Positions 13,641-20,087 of a DNA stretch of 20,087 nt are shown here, one piece after another. Within the stretch, counting starts at the first letter, position 1. Each line of letters opens with the position of its first letter. Origin of the DNA: Polynucleobacter meluiroseus (lineage in GTDB: Bacteria; Verrucomicrobiota; Verrucomicrobiia; Opitutales; UBA953); contig CALPIW020000005.1 in assembly GCA_943323725.2 (NCBI GenBank), forward strand, positions 1 through 20,087. Reading direction: 5' to 3'. The notes below the pieces were generated by a model, which had not been told where the DNA came from, did no database searches, and saw only the letters and a list, made by a program, of their open reading frames with translations. Both the position numbers and the translations under genes were made by a program.

Positions 13641-14846
13641 ATGGCCGCGAAGCATAGAGGGTATTTTTCCTCCCTGGGAGAGGCGATCGCGAGCTATGCC
13701 GTAGACGTAGTCTACGGACGTCGGCGTGGGGTCGGGGCGGCCTTGCTCGGGGCTTTCCTGACGGTTCTGTCCTGGATCTTCGAAGTCCTGGTCAGGCTGC
13801 GTCTCTGGCTTTACCGCAACCGGGTGTTCCGCGACACGCCGTTGGGCTGCAAGGTGGTCGTCGTGGGTAATCTCACGGTCGGCGGCACGGGTAAGACGCC
13901 CATCGTGCTCAAGATGGCGAAGGTCCTGGCGTCCCGCGGTCGTCGTGTCGCCATCCTCTCGCGCGGATACAAAGGGGCCTCGGATTCGATGATGAAACGT
14001 TTCTGGCGCTGGCTGACCCAGGCCAGCCGGCCCGATCCCTTGGTCGTCTCCGACGGCAGGTCGGTGCTCGTCGGTCCCGACGAAGCCGGCGACGAACCTT
14101 ATATGCTCGCGCAGAACCTATGCGGCGACGGCGTCGTGGTCATCGTCGACCGCGATCGTGTCGAGGGCGGGCGTTTCGCGCTGCGCCGCTTCGGCGTGGA
14201 CACCATCCTGCTCGACGACGGCCTGCAGTATCTGCCGCTCCGCGGTCAGATCAACCTCCTGCTCGTGGACAGCCGCGATCCCTTCGGCAACGGCTCCCTG
14301 TTGCCCCGCGGGGTGCTCCGCGAGCCGGTCGCCAACCTGAGCCGCGCCTCCTATGTCTTCCTGACGAAGTCGGTCGGCGCTCCCGATCCGGACCTTGTCG
14401 AGCTCATCCGCCGGCATAATCCGAAGGCGGAGATCATCGCCTGCGCGCACGGCGCCAAGGAACTCGTCGAGGTCGACGGTCCGCTCCGGTTGCCGATGTC
14501 CGCTCTCGCCGGCAAGCGCATCGCGGCGTTCTCCGGCATCGCGACCCCCGAACGTTTCGAAGAACTGCTCACGGGCCAGGGCGCGGTGCTCGCCTCGAAC
14601 CGTCGCTTCCTCGACCACCATTCCTTCAATGACGAGGACCTCGACGAGGTGCTCGATCAGGCCATGCAGGCCAAGGCGGAGATGATCGTGACGACCGAGA
14701 AGGACGCGGTGCGCCTGCAGTCACGTTTCCGTCCGCCGATCCCGCTGATGTATGTTCGCCTCGAGGTCGAGATCCTCGGCGCCGAGGACGGCTTCAACGC
14801 GGCCGTCGAGCGGATCTGCCTGGGGCCTTCTTCTTCGGTTCGCTGA
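13641..14846 (+). CDS. lpxK: Tetraacyldisaccharide 4'-kinase LpxK
   Basis: LpxK phosphorylates the 4' position of the lipid A disaccharide at the inner membrane, so the organism should make lipopolysaccharide. From the ATG at 13641 the protein has 401 residues, longer than the roughly 330 of E. coli. A hydrophobic stretch (about 32-58) precedes the hallmark P-loop GNLTVGGTGKTP at 76-87. SRGYKG and DEAGDEPYMLAQ follow, then the conserved LDDGLQY and the C-terminal FLDHHSFNDEDL and VTTEKDAVRL blocks. About 20 extra residues sit between SRGYKG and the DEAGDEP loop. An in-frame ATG at 13602 would add 13 residues, but neither start has a Shine-Dalgarno; the shorter start fits homologues and the promoter. 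Its 3' end overlaps ppk by 53 bp. Confidence 0.94.
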   Translation: MAAKHRGYFSSLGEAIASYAVDVVYGRRRGVGAALLGAFLTVLSWIFEVLVRLRLWLYRNRVFRDTPLGCKVVVVGNLTVGGTGKTPIVLKMAKVLASRGRRVAILSRGYKGASDSMMKRFWRWLTQASRPDPLVVSDGRSVLVGPDEAGDEPYMLAQNLCGDGVVVIVDRDRVEGGRFALRRFGVDTILLDDGLQYLPLRGQINLLLVDSRDPFGNGSLLPRGVLREPVANLSRASYVFLTKSVGAPDPDLVELIRRHNPKAEIIACAHGAKELVEVDGPLRLPMSALAGKRIAAFSGIATPERFEELLTGQGAVLASNRRFLDHHSFNDEDLDEVLDQAMQAKAEMIVTTEKDAVRLQSRFRPPIPLMYVRLEVEILGAEDGFNAAVERICLGPSSSVR

Positions 14847-16866
14847 CGTCTTCCGGCACGAGCCGGCGGGCCAGTCCGAGGAACGCGTCCTGGGCGCAGG
14901 GCGCCAGGCGGCCGTTCGGGGCGCAGGCCACGGTGCTGCCGTCCGCTTGGAGTTCCTTGGCGTCGCCGAGTCTCTCCATGTAGGTCGCGATGACTTCGGC
15001 TTCGACCCGGCGACGTAGGGCCTTGTTGCGCAGCGGGAAGACGCACTCGACGCGGCGCAGGAAGTTACGCGGCATCCAGTCGGCGCTGCCCATCAGGATG
15101 ACCGGGTCGCCTCCGTGGTTTTCGAAGCGGAAAAGACGGCTGTGTTCGAGGAAGCGGCCGAGGAAGGTGCGGACGCGGATGTTCTCGCTGCGGCCGGCGA
15201 CGCCGGGCTGGAGGCAGCAGACGCCGCGGACGACCAGCTCGATCTTCACGCCGGCGGCGGACGCGCGATAGAGCGCGGCGATGACGTCAGGGTCCACCAT
15301 GCTGTTCACCTTGGCGAAGATCGTGGCCTTGCGTCCGGCCTTCGCGGCCGAAGCTTCGGCGTCGATGAGCTCGACGATACGTCGGGCGAGATCGAAGGGC
15401 GCCACGAGCAGGTGCTTGAACTTGGGCCGGCTGAGGTTGCCGGTCAGGACGTTGAAGAGCAGGCCCACGTCGGCCGTCACCTCGGAGTCTGCGGTGAACA
15501 GCGAGAAGTCGGTATAGACGCGCGCGGTCCGGGGGTTGTAGTTACCGGTACCCAGATGGGCGTAACGACGCAGTCCGCCCTTTTCCTGGCGGATGACGAG
15601 GCAGGCTTTGCAGTGCGTCTTAAGTCCGGCGAGGCCGTAGACGACGTGCGCACCGGCTTCCTCGAGCTGGCGGGCCCATTCGATGTTATTGAGTTCGTCG
15701 AAGCGGGCGCGGAGTTCGACCAGCGCCGTGACCTGCTTGCCGTTGCGGGCGGCTTCCTTGAGGGCCTCGACCACGGGCGAGTCGCCGCTGGTCCGGTAGA
15801 GCGTGAGCTTGATGGCGACGACGCTTTCGTCTTTGGCGGCCTGGCGGATGAAATCGACGACGGGCGTGAAGGACTCGTAAGGGTGGTGCAGCAGTAGGTC
15901 CTGCTGGGCAATGCGCGCATAGAGCTTGGCCGGATCGACGCACTCGGGCGGCAATGCGGGCACGAACGTCGGATAGAGTAGGTCAGGACGCGGGATCAGG
16001 TCGATGAGGCTGCCCAGGCGGAGGAGGTTGACCGGACCGGCGACCCGGAAGGCGTTGTCCGCCGAGAGTCCGATCGACTGCAGAAGCCAGCGCATCTCGC
16101 CCTCGGGGACGTCGGCTTCGATCTCAAGCCGGACCGGCGCGCCTTTACGTAGGTTGCGGATTTCTTCCTCGATGGCTTCGAGCAGGTTGCCGGCTTCTTC
16201 TTCGTCGACGTAAAGGTCGCTGTTGCGGGTGATGCGGAAGGCCCAGGACCCCTGCAGCTCGAGCCCCGGGAAGAGGCGATGGATGAACAGCTGGATGACG
16301 TGGCTGAGCAGCGTGTAGGCCTGCGCGGAGCCTTGACCGACGGTCAGCACGCGCGGGAGGACCCGCGGCACCGGCACGACGGCGCGTCGGATCTCGCCGT
16401 CCGCCGGATCACGCAGAAGGACCAGCAGGTAGAGGCCTTTGTTCGTGAGGACGGGGAAGGGGTGCGAAGGGTCGATCGCCAACGGCGTCAACGCGGAGAA
16501 GACGTCGCTGTCGAAGCGGGGGGAGAGTTCGGCTCGGTCGACCTCGTTCAGTTGTTCGCGCGATTTGAAGATGATGCCTTGGGCGGCCAACGCCGGCAGG
16601 AGCTGGTTCTTCCAGCAAGCCTGTTCGGCGTCCACGAGTGCGCGCGCCTTGGCGAGGACCTCGGTCAGGAACTCGCGGGTGGCGGGATGGCTGGCGGACT
16701 CCTCCTGCTGCATGATGCCGGCCACGCGGATCTCGAAGAACTCGTCCAGGTTGGAGCTGGCGATCGAGAGGAAGCGGACGCGTTCGAGCAGGGGGATGCT
16801 TTCGTCTTCGGCGAGTTCGAGGACCCTTCGGTCGAAACTTAGCCAGCTGAGTTCGCGGTTGAACAT
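14794..16866 (-). CDS. ppk1: Polyphosphate kinase 1 (PPK1)
   Basis: PPK1 reversibly moves the terminal phosphate of ATP onto inorganic polyphosphate. The ATG at 16866 gives 690 residues beginning MFNRELSWLSFDRRVLE, the conserved family opening; a longer frame from a TTG is not credible. The N-terminal domain shows ASSNLDEFFEIRVAG. The autophosphorylated histidine is about H418 in LKTHCKACLV, followed by RYAHLGTGNYN. The second catalytic histidine is about H575 in RFLEHSRLF, followed by GSADWMPRNF. The C-terminus ends in a short basic tail of Lys, Pro and Arg, encoded in the stretch that overlaps lpxK on the other strand. A possible promoter lies in the 109-bp gap upstream. No ppx phosphatase is adjacent. 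Confidence 0.96.
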   Translation of the reverse strand: MFNRELSWLSFDRRVLELAEDESIPLLERVRFLSIASSNLDEFFEIRVAGIMQQEESASHPATREFLTEVLAKARALVDAEQACWKNQLLPALAAQGIIFKSREQLNEVDRAELSPRFDSDVFSALTPLAIDPSHPFPVLTNKGLYLLVLLRDPADGEIRRAVVPVPRVLPRVLTVGQGSAQAYTLLSHVIQLFIHRLFPGLELQGSWAFRITRNSDLYVDEEEAGNLLEAIEEEIRNLRKGAPVRLEIEADVPEGEMRWLLQSIGLSADNAFRVAGPVNLLRLGSLIDLIPRPDLLYPTFVPALPPECVDPAKLYARIAQQDLLLHHPYESFTPVVDFIRQAAKDESVVAIKLTLYRTSGDSPVVEALKEAARNGKQVTALVELRARFDELNNIEWARQLEEAGAHVVYGLAGLKTHCKACLVIRQEKGGLRRYAHLGTGNYNPRTARVYTDFSLFTADSEVTADVGLLFNVLTGNLSRPKFKHLLVAPFDLARRIVELIDAEASAAKAGRKATIFAKVNSMVDPDVIAALYRASAAGVKIELVVRGVCCLQPGVAGRSENIRVRTFLGRFLEHSRLFRFENHGGDPVILMGSADWMPRNFLRRVECVFPLRNKALRRRVEAEVIATYMERLGDAKELQADGSTVACAPNGRLAPCAQDAFLGLARRLVPEDVSEPKKKAPGRSARRPR

Positions 16867-16911
16867 GGAGAGTGTGGTGGGACGGCGACGCGCGGCGACG
16901 CAGACGACTTC

Positions 16912-16940
16912 ATTAGGTCCCGCAGATTCAGGGCAGGCAA
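16912..16940 (-). promoter_or_regulatory. Possible ppk promoter
   Basis: On the minus strand TTGCCT (16940-16935), 17 nt, CCTAAT (16917-16912; four of six to TATAAT). This predicts a start near 16904 and a leader of about 38 nt before the ATG at 16866. Unlike the leaderless set, there would be a 5' UTR, though no strong Shine-Dalgarno is visible in it. Confidence 0.27.
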
Positions 16941-16952
16941 ACAAATGCCCTG
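16929..16952. repeat. Inverted repeat between ppk and the Rsm22-like gene
   Basis: CAGGGCA (16929-16935), 10-nt spacer, TGCCCTG (16946-16952), a perfect 7-nt inverted repeat. An alternative fold pairs GGCAG with CTGCC plus GCA with TGC around a TTTGTT loop on the minus strand. It lies 24 nt beyond the Rsm22-like stop and touches the putative ppk -35. There is no T-run, so it may be a weak terminator hairpin or an operator. Confidence 0.4.
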
Positions 16953-16975
16953 CCGAGAATGTTACAATATGGTGC

Positions 16976-18133
16976 TCAGGAGCCGGTCGGTGTCCAAAAC
17001 ACCTCTAATTCCTCATGATTCGCCAAGCGGAGCTTCGGTGCCGCCGGATGAGGGTGGCGGACGATGTCGCCGCGCCCGAAGCGGGCCGCGAGTTTCTTGA
17101 CCTCATGCTTCGACAGCCCGCGGGTCGGGACTTCGACGGATTCGATGCGGCCTTCCCGGATGGTGATGAAGCGGAGCAGGCCTTTGATGATCTGGACGTC
17201 GGAGATGAGCCGACCCAAGCCGGCGGGCAGCGGCGCCAATGAAGCATCCGAGAACGCCGCGAACGAAAATCGCACTTCACGCAGGTCGCGATGAAGGTGA
17301 CGGTTGACGAACTCCGTCGACGCCGGGGCTTCCCAGGCGCGGGTCTCGTGGCTCCAGTGTTCGCCGGCGCCGAGCTGCGGATCCGGCAAGGCGTCGAGTT
17401 CCGGCGCGATACGGGTCATCTCGCCGCCCGCGAGCTCGTCGCTCAGACGCTGGAGGCGTTCGGCCGTGATCCGCAACGCGGGCTCGAGGATCAAGATGAG
17501 GCCGCCCGGCGCCAACCGGGCCTTGAGTTCCCCGAACCAGCGGAGCAGGGCGGGGGCGTCCAGCTGCGGCATCTCGTTCAGGACGAAGCCGGCGATGATC
17601 AGGTCGAAACGTCCTTCCGGCCAGGTGTCCGGGCGGGCGGCGTCGCCGATGCGCGTGCGGACGGTGGCGTCGGCTCCCAGGACCTCGCGGCCGAAGGATT
17701 CCATCGCCGCCAGCGCGCTCGGGGATTTATCGACGCCGGTCAGCTGGACACCACCGATGCCCAATTGACTAAGCCGATGCGCCGCGGCGACGCCGCACGA
17801 GCCAGGTCCGCAACCCAGGTCAAGGATCGCTGGGGTGGCCGTCAAGGGGCGCCACCCGCGGAGACCGCAGATCTGGGCCAGCGCGAAGGACGTGCGGGTG
17901 AAACTCTGCGGGAGGAAGAAGACGCCGTAAGCCGCGAGCAGTCGGGGGTCGGCGAAGTAGTCCGGGAACTTGCGGTCGGGTCGCTCGGTCGTGAAGAGGT
18001 CGGAAAGATGCGCCACCGCCGGCGTCATGCGTTCGAGGGCTTCGTCACCGACGCGTTCGGCAGCCAGTTCCGCCTGCCCGATCCAGAAAGCTTCGGCGGA
18101 CTCCGGGTAGGCCAGCAGGTCAGTTGGCGACAT
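16976..18133 (-). CDS. Rsm22-like class I SAM-dependent methyltransferase lacking the Fe-S cysteines
   Basis: This 385-residue protein has a Rossmann methyltransferase core: motif I ILDLGCGPG at 103-111, VDKSPSAL at 134-141 and AGFVLNEM at 181-188, a place where Rsm22 proteins usually read LGEL or similar. The N-terminal LSDLFTTERP...YFADPRLLAAYGVFFLP resembles the region before the core in Rsm22 (METTL17) proteins, which help assemble the small ribosomal subunit. The C-terminal segment HWSHETRAWEAP (259-270) followed by LHRDLREVRFSFAAF resembles the WCHE-to-KFSY region of that family, but its cysteine is serine. No cysteine occurs after residue 113, so the iron-sulfur site seen in Rsm22 is absent. 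GGAGG lies 8-9 nt before the ATG; the start overlaps recR by 14 nt. Family assignment is by eye. Confidence 0.72.
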   Translation of the reverse strand: MSPTDLLAYPESAEAFWIGQAELAAERVGDEALERMTPAVAHLSDLFTTERPDRKFPDYFADPRLLAAYGVFFLPQSFTRTSFALAQICGLRGWRPLTATPAILDLGCGPGSCGVAAAHRLSQLGIGGVQLTGVDKSPSALAAMESFGREVLGADATVRTRIGDAARPDTWPEGRFDLIIAGFVLNEMPQLDAPALLRWFGELKARLAPGGLILILEPALRITAERLQRLSDELAGGEMTRIAPELDALPDPQLGAGEHWSHETRAWEAPASTEFVNRHLHRDLREVRFSFAAFSDASLAPLPAGLGRLISDVQIIKGLLRFITIREGRIESVEVPTRGLSKHEVKKLAARFGRGDIVRHPHPAAPKLRLANHEELEVFWTPTGS

Positions 18134-18722
18134 CGCGACGACCCTCCAAGGCGCTGCGGAGCGTGGCGGGGTCGGCGAAGGTCAGGCCGCTGCCGCTCGG
18201 CAGGCCGAAGCCGATGCGCGAGACCTTGATGCTCGGACGGATCGCTTGGATCGCTTCGGTGATATAGTGGCAGGTGGCTTCGCCTTCGATGTCATTACCC
18301 AGCGCGAGGACGACTTCGGTGATAGGTTCATCCTTCAGGCGCTGCTCGAAGGTCGCCAGGTTCAGTTGATCCGGGCCGACGCCATTGATGGGTGACAGGC
18401 GGCCGTGCAGGACGTGGTAGGTGCCACGATAGGCCGAGGAGCGCTCGATGGCCATGAGGTCGGGGACTTGTTCGACCACGCAGACGGCGGCCGGGTCGCG
18501 TTTGACGTCCTGACAGACCGGGCAGAGTTCCGTTTCGGCGAGGCTGCCGCAACGACCGCAACGTCGGACGGCCGCAGCGGCGGCCTGCAAGGATTCGAGC
18601 AGAGGCGCGAGCTTGCCGGGGCGCTCGACCAGCAAGTGGAGGGCGAGGCGTTCAGCGGAGCGATGCCCCATGCCGGGGAGCATCTTGAGGAGCTGGCGGA
18701 CCTTGTCGAAGGAAGGGGTCAC
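18120..18722 (-). CDS. recR: Recombination mediator protein RecR
   Basis: RecR works with RecO (and RecF) to load RecA on single-stranded DNA at gaps during recombinational repair. The 200-residue length is standard. The N-terminal helix-hairpin-helix region has LPGMGHRSAERLALHLL (15-31). A C4 zinc finger follows with cysteines at 55, 58, 67 and 70 (RCGRCG and LCPVC). The Toprim domain begins with CVVEQVPDLMAIE (about 80-92) and contains LGNDIEGEATCHYI. Translation starts at a GTG (18722), 6 nt after the ybaB stop, without a Shine-Dalgarno. The common bacterial order dnaX-ybaB-recR is partly kept, but dnaX is absent here and an Rsm22-like gene follows instead. Confidence 0.96.
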   Translation of the reverse strand: MTPSFDKVRQLLKMLPGMGHRSAERLALHLLVERPGKLAPLLESLQAAAAAVRRCGRCGSLAETELCPVCQDVKRDPAAVCVVEQVPDLMAIERSSAYRGTYHVLHGRLSPINGVGPDQLNLATFEQRLKDEPITEVVLALGNDIEGEATCHYITEAIQAIRPSIKVSRIGFGLPSGSGLTFADPATLRSALEGRRDVAN

Positions 18723-18728
18723 GGGCGA

Positions 18729-19034
18729 TCACATCCCGGGCAGGGAGAAACCGGCCGTGGCCTTCGACATCGTGGCCTCGTGCAGGGCACGGGCCTTGGC
18801 CGAGGCTTCCTGAAGGGCGAGCACGAGGGCCTGTTCGACCACGTTCTTTTCCTCTTTGAGGAACTCGGGGTCGATGCTTAGCCCGTGGACGAGCCCATGG
18901 CCGTCGACCGTCACGCGGATCGCGCCGCCCCCGTGGGAGACTTCCAGCCTTTCGGCCGAAAGCTGCTGCTGCGCCTCGGCGATGCCACGCTGCATCTTCT
19001 GGGCTTGTTTGAGGAGTTTGCCTACGCCTGCCAT
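18729..19034 (-). CDS. ybaB: YbaB/EbfC family nucleoid-associated protein
   Basis: This small dimeric DNA-binding protein is usually encoded just before recR and is thought to act as a nucleoid-associated factor. From the ATG at 19034 it has 101 residues: an N-terminal amphipathic helix MAGVGKLLKQAQKMQRGIAEAQ, a central beta part with GGGAIRVTVDGHGLVHGLSIDPE, and a C-terminal helix with EQALVLALQEASAKARALHEA, all in the family order. The open frame continues upstream for more than 140 codons, but that part is intergenic and antisense to DUF971 and shows no family similarity. TTGACT lies 38 nt upstream of the start (19072-19067) but I see no good -10. It probably leads the ybaB-recR-rsm22-like unit. 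Confidence 0.94.
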   Translation of the reverse strand: MAGVGKLLKQAQKMQRGIAEAQQQLSAERLEVSHGGGAIRVTVDGHGLVHGLSIDPEFLKEEKNVVEQALVLALQEASAKARALHEATMSKATAGFSLPGM

Positions 19035-19038
19035 ATAA

Positions 19039-19107
19039 GAGGGCAGGGTCGTCAGCGGCGGCACGGAGTCAAGGTCGTCCCTTACGTACCCGCTTGCGCC
19101 TGCCCTC
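19039..19107. repeat. 9-bp perfect inverted repeat flanking the ybaB / DUF971 divergent promoters
   Basis: GAGGGCAGG (19039-19047) and CCTGCCCTC (19099-19107) are perfect complements, 51 bp apart. They nearly bracket the 93-bp divergent gap (19035-19127). The left arm starts 5 bp from the ybaB ATG; the right arm overlaps the putative DUF971 promoter. GGGCAGG also occurs in the repeat upstream of ppk, but similar strings are common in GC-rich sequence. Confidence 0.5.
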
Positions 19108-19127
19108 GACCCGTCCACTTTCGTCCC
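19094..19127 (+). promoter_or_regulatory. Possible leaderless promoter of the DUF971 gene
   Basis: TTGCGC (19094-19099), 16 nt, CACTTT (19116-19121), 6 nt, ATG at 19128. The hexamer starts 34 nt before the start codon, one less than the main set. Both elements are weak and there is no Shine-Dalgarno. Confidence 0.27.
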
Positions 19128-19430
19128 ATGCGGCCGCCACGCGACCTTCAGATCATCGGGGACTTCGTCGCCCTCACCTGGGAGGACGGTCATGAACAGT
19201 GCCTGCGGGCCGAGCTCCTGCGGGAACTTTCCCCGAGCGCGGAGAACATGGGGGAAGTGGACATCCTTGGCCAGCGCTGGGGCGGCGACGGACCCCGTCG
19301 GTTCCCCGGTGTGTCGGTGACAGGGATGAGTCGCGTGGGCAACTATGCGGTGAGTTTCGAGTTCAGCGACGGACACCGGACCGGCATCTATAGTTGGGAT
19401 TACCTTCGCGCTATCGATCCGCCGAAATAA
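19128..19430 (+). CDS. DUF971 (GBBH-like N-terminal domain) protein
   Basis: This is a 100-residue stand-alone DUF971 domain, the fold that forms the N-terminal zinc domain of gamma-butyrobetaine hydroxylase; bacterial stand-alone versions are of unclear function and are sometimes linked to iron-sulfur proteins. Recognisable parts are LTWEDGHEQCLRAELLRELSPSAE (about 16-39) and VGNYAVSFEFSDGHRTGIYSWDYLRAID near the C-terminus. The CPCAxC metal ligands of the canonical domain read SPSAEN here; I recall this SPSAE variant in many proteobacterial members, so it is a known subtype probably without zinc. I chose the ATG at 19128 because similarity begins there. It is divergent from ybaB and 37 nt upstream of the PhoH gene. 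Confidence 0.88.
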   Translation: MRPPRDLQIIGDFVALTWEDGHEQCLRAELLRELSPSAENMGEVDILGQRWGGDGPRRFPGVSVTGMSRVGNYAVSFEFSDGHRTGIYSWDYLRAIDPPK

Positions 19431-19467
19431 GTTTTTACAGGTTGCCCGCCCTCGGGGAACGGACAAC

Positions 19468-20087
19468 ATGAAGGACGTGAAAAAGACTTACGTCCTGGAC
19501 ACCAACGTACTGATTCACGATCCCGAGTCCCTGTTCAAGTTCGATGAGCACATCGTCGCCGTGCCTGTCGAGGTCTTGTCCGAACTCGATCGTCTGAAGA
19601 CCCAGCAAGGTCAGCTCGGCGCCAGCGCGCGCCGCGTGAATCGGGCCATCCGGGCGCTCTTCGAGAATCGCCCCCTGAAGGATATCGTCGACGGCGACCC
19701 CTCGAAGCCAGGCACGCTCCACGCGGATCTGCGCGACGGCGGTGAGCTGCGTATCGTGATCAACGAGGCGCTCATCCGCGACCACTTCAGCGGACCGAAG
19801 TCCGAGCGCCTCCGCGCGGTCTTCATGCAGGTCGACGCGCCCGACCACCGCATCATCGCCTCCGCGGTCTACCTCCGCGACACATCCAAAGGTCAGGTCA
19901 TCCTCGTCACCAAGGACGCCTGCATGGCCTTGAAGGCGCAGGCTTTAGGCCTCGAGGTCCAGGATTACCGTAACGACCGCGTCGAGACCAGCGACGTCGG
20001 CGACTACCGCACGATCAAGGTCACCGCGGCCGCGATGCGCGACTTCCGGGAGCTCGGCCAGGTGCAGGTGAAGGTGAAGGAAGAGCC
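19468..20087 (+). CDS. phoH: PIN domain-PhoH family ATPase (N-terminal part; runs off the right edge)
   Basis: The frame from the ATG at 19468 is open to the end of the window (206 codons). The start KKTYVLDTNVLIHDPESLFKF carries the first PIN acidic residue (D11). VPVEVLSELDRLK and the later APDHRIIASAVYL and VILVTKDACMALKAQALGLEVQDYRNDRV complete a PIN ribonuclease domain of the kind fused to PhoH ATPases (PhoH2, YlaK-like; usually about 430-470 residues). The PhoH Walker motifs should lie beyond the window, so the fusion is expected from family knowledge rather than seen. TTTACA lies 34 nt before the ATG, but the -10 position is poor. The preceding GGGGAACGGA could act as a weak ribosome binding site. 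Confidence 0.87.
   Translation, partial: MKDVKKTYVLDTNVLIHDPESLFKFDEHIVAVPVEVLSELDRLKTQQGQLGASARRVNRAIRALFENRPLKDIVDGDPSKPGTLHADLRDGGELRIVINEALIRDHFSGPKSERLRAVFMQVDAPDHRIIASAVYLRDTSKGQVILVTKDACMALKAQALGLEVQDYRNDRVETSDVGDYRTIKVTAAAMRDFRELGQVQVKVKEE

Noticed and set aside
16867..16944. Longer ppk start at a TTG (16944)
   Set aside because: The extra 26 residues have no similarity to PPK1, whereas MFNRELSWLSFDRR at 16866 is the family N-terminus and gives the usual length of 690.
19128..19430. Loss of zinc cysteines in DUF971 as a novelty
   Set aside because: The SPSAE form in place of CPCA is, as I recall, widespread in bacterial DUF971 proteins, so it is a known subtype and not specific to this genome.
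19035..19469. Upstream extension of ybaB to 246 codons
   Set aside because: It is antisense to the DUF971 gene and the YbaB family starts at the MAGVGKLLKQ segment.
1..20087. tRNA or rRNA genes, CRISPR arrays, insertion sequences, prophage or defence genes
   Set aside because: I looked through the coding content and the intergenic gaps and saw none; all gaps are under about 110 bp and all genes fit ordinary chromosomal families.

Overview
The window reads as GC-rich, densely coded bacterial chromosome from a Gram-negative organism. It encodes a lipid A kinase (LpxK), TatA, and an acyltransferase of the DUF374 family. The form of LpxK and of the ABC transporter/TPR gene trio suggests Verrucomicrobiota, perhaps Opitutae; this is an inference from protein resemblance, not a search. 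About 21 genes fill the window and no gap exceeds about 110 bases. I see no mobile element, tRNA, rRNA, CRISPR array, defence island or toxin locus. Several very long open frames antisense to real genes are GC-bias shadows.

Layout, left to right. 1-2895 (minus): trpC, rsmA and rimO (rimO runs off the left edge). 2971-5601 (plus): tightly packed mazG, a YgjP-type metallopeptidase, a Nudix hydrolase and a DUF374 acyltransferase. 5605-6530 (minus): ribE and tatA, separated by a clear intrinsic terminator. 6589-9327 (plus): acylphosphatase, ABC ATPase, ABC-2 permease and a membrane-anchored TPR-like protein, joined by 4-nt or 1-nt overlaps or a short gap. 9328-13574 (minus): panD, a class V aminotransferase, then a type IA topoisomerase. 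13641-14846 (plus): lpxK, whose end overlaps the end of ppk (minus). 16976-19034 (minus): ybaB, recR and an Rsm22-like methyltransferase. 19128-end (plus): a DUF971 protein and the N-terminal half of a PIN-PhoH protein.

The gene content is mostly housekeeping: ribosome and rRNA modification, tryptophan, riboflavin and beta-alanine synthesis, nucleotide clean-up, envelope lipid synthesis, recombination repair and polyphosphate. I did not find a clearly new system. The most interesting signal is regulatory. Four genes at transcription-unit starts (rimO, trpC, mazG, lpxK) carry a TTGNNN hexamer whose first base lies exactly 35 nt before the start codon. A weak -10-like hexamer follows 17 nt later, and none has a strong Shine-Dalgarno sequence. 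DUF971, phoH and tatA come close, at 34, 34 and 37 nt. That geometry puts the transcription start on the start codon, which implies leaderless mRNAs. Other points of interest are an intrinsic terminator abutting the ribE start codon, an Rsm22-like protein that has lost its C-terminal iron-sulfur cysteines, panD coupled to an aminotransferase, and convergent gene ends with zero, 3-bp or negative spacing.
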